Origin: Drosophila persimilis
Lineage: Eukaryota > Arthropoda > Insecta > Diptera > Drosophilidae
NCBI RefSeq assembly: GCF_003286085.1
Contig: NW_020825298.1
Coordinates: 2,356,001 to 2,420,000, forward strand
Length of the DNA: 64,000 nucleotides
Direction: 5' to 3'
The translations under genes and the position numbers were made by a program. Below the pieces are notes generated by a model. It saw only the letters and a list, made by a program, of their open reading frames with translations. It did no database searches and was not told the origin of the DNA. Numbering within the stretch: the first letter of the stretch is position 1; every line of letters starts with the position of its first letter. Below are positions 58,835 to 64,000 of this stretch, piece by piece.

Positions 58835-60296
58835 CATGTTTGCTGGTAATCTGTTTGTGTTTTCTTATTTTTTCGTGTATAATTTTTTCCGGTACCCACT
58901 GGCACCGCCCCCAAGTGCCGCCCCCCCATCTATAATGCCGTCATCATCTGGTAAAAAGATTTTATTCACCTCCTTTCGATGTTTGGTTTTCTCTATTTGT
59001 TGTTGTTGTTTCTCTGATATTATTGGCTGGATTTTATTTGTAGTTTGTGCGATTTATAACCTCGAGCCGAAGAGACAAAACTCCTCGAGATAACAACCGA
59101 CGAGTGCAGGGTCTCTGCTGCTCTGAAATGGAGAAATCCCATCCATGAATCACATCCCAAATGCCGTCGAAATCTTTAAGAATGCCTTTTAAATCACCAA
59201 AACCGAAAGCCAAAACACAAACAAGAAATCATTTAAAGCAAGTGCCATTTACTTCTTGCTGGGAGGCGAGCCGAAAAAAAGGACTACCCAGATGACACTG
59301 CAAACGGCGCAAAGCACTCGGAACCAGGGCCGGACGAGGGCCCGGGGCCGGGCCCGGGGCCGGCCAAAGGACAAATGTTGCTGCAACTTTGCGTGGAATG
59401 ATAAAAATGGCAGAAACCCGAACGGGAGTAGCAGCAGCAACAAAAAATTGGCCAGAAAAAGGCACAAAAATCAGTGGGCAGGGGGCAGCCCTGGAGGGGA
59501 ACCCGGGCAGGAGCCAGCGCCAAAAATTGTGCTACAAAAATTGCATTTAAGGTATGCAATAAAATGCCATGCATACATTTTGCTCTTTTTTTCTGGGCTG
59601 CCAACAAAGGCTACTCTTAGCCAAAGGAAAAACAGGAACTGGATGGCACTGGGACGGGGGGCAGGGGGCACTGGGGCTCCCAGCTCCATTGAGGCACAAA
59701 ATAAGATTATTAACATTGTTAAAGCGAACGAGAGCAGGAAGCTGGCGGATAACAGGGCCTGCAGCTCTGGAAGAAGCCTCCGCCGATGATTGGCTTTGGC
59801 CAGGACAACAAGCGGATGTTTTTTTTTTCACTCCCCGGCTGAGGCTCGTCTTCTACACCGAAATGCGGAAACTGTAAACTGCAAAAAATTTATTTAAGGA
59901 AGCTTTCAACAGCCACTAGCAACAACAACAACAACAACAGCCACTAGTGCACTGGAATAAACTAAAAATAGAAAAATAGAAAAATAAAAGCGGGCAAACA
60001 ATTTAAGAAAACCATTTGTTGGCTGAGCCCTGCAGCTAGGCTAAGAAAAAATATATATGGAGAATTTATTTGGAGGACTACGAAGTGTGGAATACCCTTC
60101 CATGGAAGGTGAAACCTGAAGAAAGAACGCCCTGTTCTCTACCGTTTTTTGGCCCCTACAAAACCTATTCAAAAACCATACTACCCCCAATAAGTGAGGG
60201 CATATGTTGAACCAACATCGCTGCAATGAAAGAGCAAAAAGTAAGGCAACAAAATGCCAAACTAACGAAATTTTAGGGAAACACCAAGAGTTGACT

Positions 60297-60395
60297 TTTG
60301 GTCTAGGTCTTGGTCTTGGTCTTGGCCTGGGTCTTGGGCTGGGGCTTGGCCTGGGTCTTGGCCTTCCTCCTGGTCTGGTTTTGGTGGTGGTCTTG
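60297..60395. repeat. TTGGTC/TTGGCC hexanucleotide minisatellite
   Basis: About fifteen imperfect TTGGTC, TTGGCC, CTGGGT and GGGGCT units, followed by GGTTTTGG. In frame it reads as Gly-Leu dipeptides on the plus strand. Confidence 0.88.
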
Positions 60396-61413
60396 AGCTG
60401 ATAACTTCCGCCCAGCAACAACATCATAAACAGCCACTTGGCAGAATGAAATAGCTCTCTCTCTTCCGCACCGTTTTTTGTCTATGGCTAGGGCCGGGCA
60501 TCGACTTGACTTGGTCTATGCAAAAGCAGGAGCTGCCAAGATGATGGATGGAAGACCAAAGGCTTGCACTGACCAGGCCCCAGGACCAGGACCGAGCCCT
60601 GCTCCTCTTTGCGCCACCATAAATTGTAAGGGGAGCCGAGAGACACATGTCTAAGTAGCATCATCTCTTTGTTCATGTACCTTTAAATCTTTGGGTTTTA
60701 CGCTCAATATGCTGGAGCTCAGCCCTGGCGCCCTACACCCGCTCCCGTCCCGCTCGTGTCCTCTGCATTGTCATGGCCCCTGACAGGGTTCATTTGTTAT
60801 TGTCACCGCTGCACTTGGCTGCGGCCTGGCTGTACATATATCCTCATATATCCGGGCCCAGAGCCACATCATCTGTTTGCCTAAGCCCACAAGTACTCAG
60901 TGATTTTAGCCAGAATCCAGGGGCTGACTAATTATTTTAGTCCATTAATTCTAATCTCAGAGTGGAGTGGATTCGAGTGGATTGGATTGGATTGGATTGG
61001 TAACATGATATTGATTTTAAAACTACTTTAAGCAATGGCCCTGCCCTGTGGCACTTTTTGCGGTCTCAAAGGTATCCGCCCCTTTAAAGCTCCCCCAGTT
61101 TTTGGCCCCTCCTTGTGGATGGAGGATTGGTTGGCCTCTCGTTAATGTTGGTTTAAAGTTCCTTCAGCGCTGGTCGCTTCCCTTTGAGCCTTTTGCCGGA
61201 TGCCATGTATCCAATTTATATTGAATGTATCCGATGGTTACACATTGAAATCCAATTAATGCAAATAAATACAAAAAACAACCCGCCGGAAGGAGCAAAA
61301 ATAAAGGAAAGCAAACACGCGAGTGCGTGGTTTCTTTTATTTAAAAATTTGTTTGGGGTTGTCAAAGGGAGGCGATGTGTACAGGGCGTAAACGAGTGTG
61401 TGTGTGGAGCCCC

Positions 61414-61416
<3 letters not shown>

Positions 61417-61449
<33 letters not shown>
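61417..61449. repeat. (TG)n microsatellite
   Basis: Sixteen TG units, the longest dinucleotide run in the window. Confidence 0.95.
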
Positions 61450-61451
<2 letters not shown>

Positions 61452-61799
61452 CCCCAATGCAATTAACGTTGCTTTTGTGCGGCGTCCACTTTGGCCCCCG
61501 CCTTCGCCTTCGCTGTATCTCTGTATCTCTCTCTCTCTGTATCTTGCCCTTTCTGGTTTGCTAATGCTTAAGCCAGGGCAAGCACGTTAATCTGTTGCAA
61601 TGTGGCCGGTCCCACACGGACACAGATACACACAGATACACGCACACTCGTGCAATTTGCTTGGCCATTTCATTCTCCTTTTTTTTTCGCTCTGTTTGGC
61701 TGTTGCTCTGTTTTTGCGTGCTTTTCCGCTTTTCCTTAGCACATTTGACAGGACAAATGGCAGCAGAAAACGGCAACCGTTAAGCAGTTTCGCCTCGTT

Positions 61800-62095
61800 T
61801 TTCATTGCAGCATCCCCCCCTCCCTCCATGGACGTACTTGTACTCCCATATCCCAGGCACTGTTCCGGCGAGCATAATACATTCAGCGTCAAGTTTGTTA
61901 TTAAAAACTGTCGACCCAGATACCTATTCGCGAATAAGTGGGGCAAGATTGAATTTGATCACCTCAAGTGCCCCAAAAGGTGGCAGCTTGAACGGATGGA
62001 ACTACGAGACGGAAAGGTTGATGGGTCCGAGGAAACTACGGAGGACTTTGGCTATTAAAACCTGTCAAGGACCCAATACACCTTCAGATTGAATC
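61800..62095 (+). other. Coding-like patch, origin unknown
   Basis: This 300-base block lacks simple repeats, unlike its surroundings. Two plus-strand frames stay open across it, ending at TAA 62058 and TGA 62092. The second gives KTVDPDTYSRISGARLNLIT and later PKGGSLNGWNYETERLMG. An acceptor-like TTTTTCATTGCAG ends at 61810. On the minus strand a third frame is protein-like (FHPFKLPPFGALEVIKFNL) but interrupted by two stops. Possibilities are an exon, a decayed transposon or pseudogene on either strand, or chance. I do not recognise it. Confidence 0.3.
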
Positions 62096-64000
62096 GCATT
62101 CATGAGTATCGCTTCGTAAGAGTATCCTCAGAGCTCGGGGTAGTGCGCCATAATTTTCCGCGCTCTCCTTGATTTTTGTTGCCTTATTTTTCCGGCCGGC
62201 AAGTGAAATTGCTAACGGAATTAGCACACCAAGAGCCGTGCAATGTTGGCTCTGGTTCCTGTCTCTGTGCCCCGCTCCCCGCTCTCCGCTCCCCGCTCTC
62301 TGCTTTCTCTGTTTTCTCTGAATCTGCCGCTGCCGCTGCCGTGCCGCTGCTGTTGCTGTTGCAGATGTGATTCTGATTCCGATTCGGATTCAGATTCTAC
62401 TCCAGCCAGGGTCTCCGCTGTCTCTGCTCTGTTTTGGGCTTCTGCCTCTGCTGTCCCTCTATTTTTCTGCTCTTTTTCATTGTTTATTTGTTTGTTCCAC
62501 GTTGGTCGTTGCTGCTGCTGCTGCTGCTGCTATCCTTTCGAAGTTCTCTCCGGCGGATCCTTGGCGGGGCTTTAAAGAATTCATGCATATTTAAATGTTA
62601 TGTGGCCATTGGCCAATGTGTTCCGCCAAGAGCTCCAGCGATATGTGCAGATGGCATAATTGATTAGATGTGAAGTGCTTATAAGCAATGCGGTTGCCGG
62701 GCCGTGCCCCGGGCCGTGGGGGCAGCAATTGTTCGGGATTCCTTTGGATTAAAGCTGAGCCTGTAGCTGCTGGCTGTAGTCCTGGCAGCTGTGTTTAAGG
62801 ATTTCTCTCTGTCTGTCATTCGGAGTGGTCTTTGCCAGAGACTTTCCCACAAATGGTGTGTGTTACGCTCCCCCCCACGAAGGGTCTATAGGTTTTATGG
62901 TTCCTTCAAGGCATGGAGGTATTCTTGTGTACAATTCGAGCCATTAGCTTCTTTGAGGTATCTCCTGGGTCGAACCCCAGACATGTGCTTGAATTTCCCT
63001 TATTTTTCCTCGTTTGCTTTGAGCTTGTATCACATTCCGCGAACTGTTTGTCATTTTGCAGTGGCATGACACAGGGACAGCAGTGACACCAAGGACATTC
63101 GAAATGGTTTTCCAAGTACAGGCCCGCTCTGCCCGGGCTGCTGCTGCTGCTGCTGCTCATGTGAGCCAAGTTTGAGCGACATTCAAGTCCGACCCGGGAC
63201 AGCACAGTCCCACAGTCCCGCAGTCCAACAATCCTGGCAGTCCTGGCCCTTGCAGGCCTCTCGCCAGCTTTAGTTTGAGCCGAGCCGAGCTGCTTGTTAT
63301 GCACGCGCTGATGAAAGACGAGCTCCAGTTCGTTTTTTCTGCTCTGCTGTTTGGGCCGCTTTGTTTCTGGCTTACAACAATGCTGGCCTGTTACTGTTGC
63401 TGTCCCTGTTGCTGTTGTTGTTGTTGGCAATCAAAAGCATGTTTGGCCAACAGCTGGCATGCGCCATTCATTCATTGTACGCCGGACAGGCGATGGGCAA
63501 CCGAGTGCAATCATTTTTATTAATTTTACCCAAAAGGGAATTTATGTTACTCTCTCTCTCCCTTCCAGGCTCTGAAGCTGAGGCTGAGGCTGATGCTGCT
63601 GATGTCCTGTTGGCCCATTAGTTATGTGGAGGAGAAGCAGCTCGTAAAAGGACCAGGACGAGGGCAGGCCCAGGACCACGGCAGGGCAGGGCGTATGCAG
63701 ATCGCTCTTCACTCTAATTGGATATTTTAATTACATTGGGCAATAAACGGAGCACACAAATTGCCAAATAATAACTCTGCAAATACCCGTACGTCGACGC
63801 TTAGAAAAATAACCCAAGAGCTGGACGGCACGAGATGGGCGGGGGGGGCAAGGCATCCCCTCTTCCTGTCCGCCATGTAATTTGTTTGCATAATAACAGT
63901 TTGCCATCGTTGGTTCCTATTGTGGTGCTCCTTCGGTTGTCTGGGAGCGGCTCCTCAGCTGCTCGAATTCACAGAGACCATGTGGGGAAATGGGAAGAGC
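62096..64000. other. Non-coding stretch
   Basis: No gene is supported. It contains a CCCCGCTCTCCGCT repeat at 62268-62305, GCCGCT units at 62330-62350, GATTCNGATTC at 62370-62396, (TGC)n at 62510-62530, (CTG)n at 63140-63158, TTGTTG/CTGTTG at 63395-63428 and GAGGCT at 63570-63600. A 174-codon minus frame at 62906-63430 includes serine runs from the CTG tract and is not called. Confidence 0.65.
62510..62530. repeat. (TGC)n trinucleotide tract
   Basis: Seven TGC units. Confidence 0.9.

Larger units (their letters stand above)
55655..61799. other. Non-coding stretch
   Basis: No gene is supported. Noteworthy repeats: CAGG at 56527-56550, CAGACAC-type at 56650-56700, (CCCCTG)n at 57065-57093, GACAGAGA-type at 57415-57460, C-runs at 57568-57590, GGGATCCA at 58598-58622, (ATTT)n at 58714-58734, (CCGTT)n at 58801-58834, (CAACAA)n at 59918-59938, TTGGTC/TTGGCC at 60297-60395, (GGATT)n at 60976-61000 and (TG)n at 61417-61449. 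A donor-like GGAAG|GTAAGA at 57483 lies after the GACAGA repeat, but the preceding frame is repeat-derived. Confidence 0.65.

Overview
The window looks like a fruit-fly (Drosophila) nuclear DNA segment that is almost entirely non-coding. The main evidence is a full DINE-1/INE-1 (mini-me) element at 4961-6070, a transposon family diagnostic of drosophilids. The tail of an I/LOA-type non-LTR retrotransposon, moderate GC content and very dense (CA)n, (GA)n, hexanucleotide and octanucleotide repeats agree with this. My best guess within the genus is the obscura group (pseudoobscura or subobscura relatives), but that is inference from the style of the repeats. No bacterial or plasmid features are present.

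I found no convincing protein-coding gene. The open reading frames longer than 150 codons overlap GC-rich or low-complexity sequence, are not recognisable, and occur about as often as expected by chance in 64 kb. The layout best fits a long intron or an intergenic desert of a developmental-type gene. A few short stretches have exon-like properties and are listed with low confidence: 37323-37589 (minus strand, signal-peptide-like), 40091-40652, 52130-52253 (minus strand) and 61800-62095.

Layout: 1-165 is a TTTGGTAT-type degenerate repeat. 1218-2411 is a 1.2 kb DNA transposon of unrecognised family with 36-bp perfect terminal inverted repeats and a probable 8-bp target duplication. 4961-6070 is DINE-1 with an internally repeated core. 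11296-12052 is a four-copy array of a diverged ~180-230 bp repeat. 23623-23821 is a smaller diverged duplication. 31570-32306 is the non-LTR fragment (RNase H end, minus strand). It abuts 32310-32640, an extremely AT-rich block with a 42-bp near-perfect palindrome and a third copy of its arm. Everything else is unique DNA studded with micro- and minisatellites, poly-G/poly-C tracts and CT/GA tracts.

There is no operon-like cooperation among genes to describe. The biology visible here is repeat biology: transposon decay, tandem duplication, replication-slippage tracts, G-quadruplex- and hairpin-capable arrays, and possible GAGA-type regulatory tracts.
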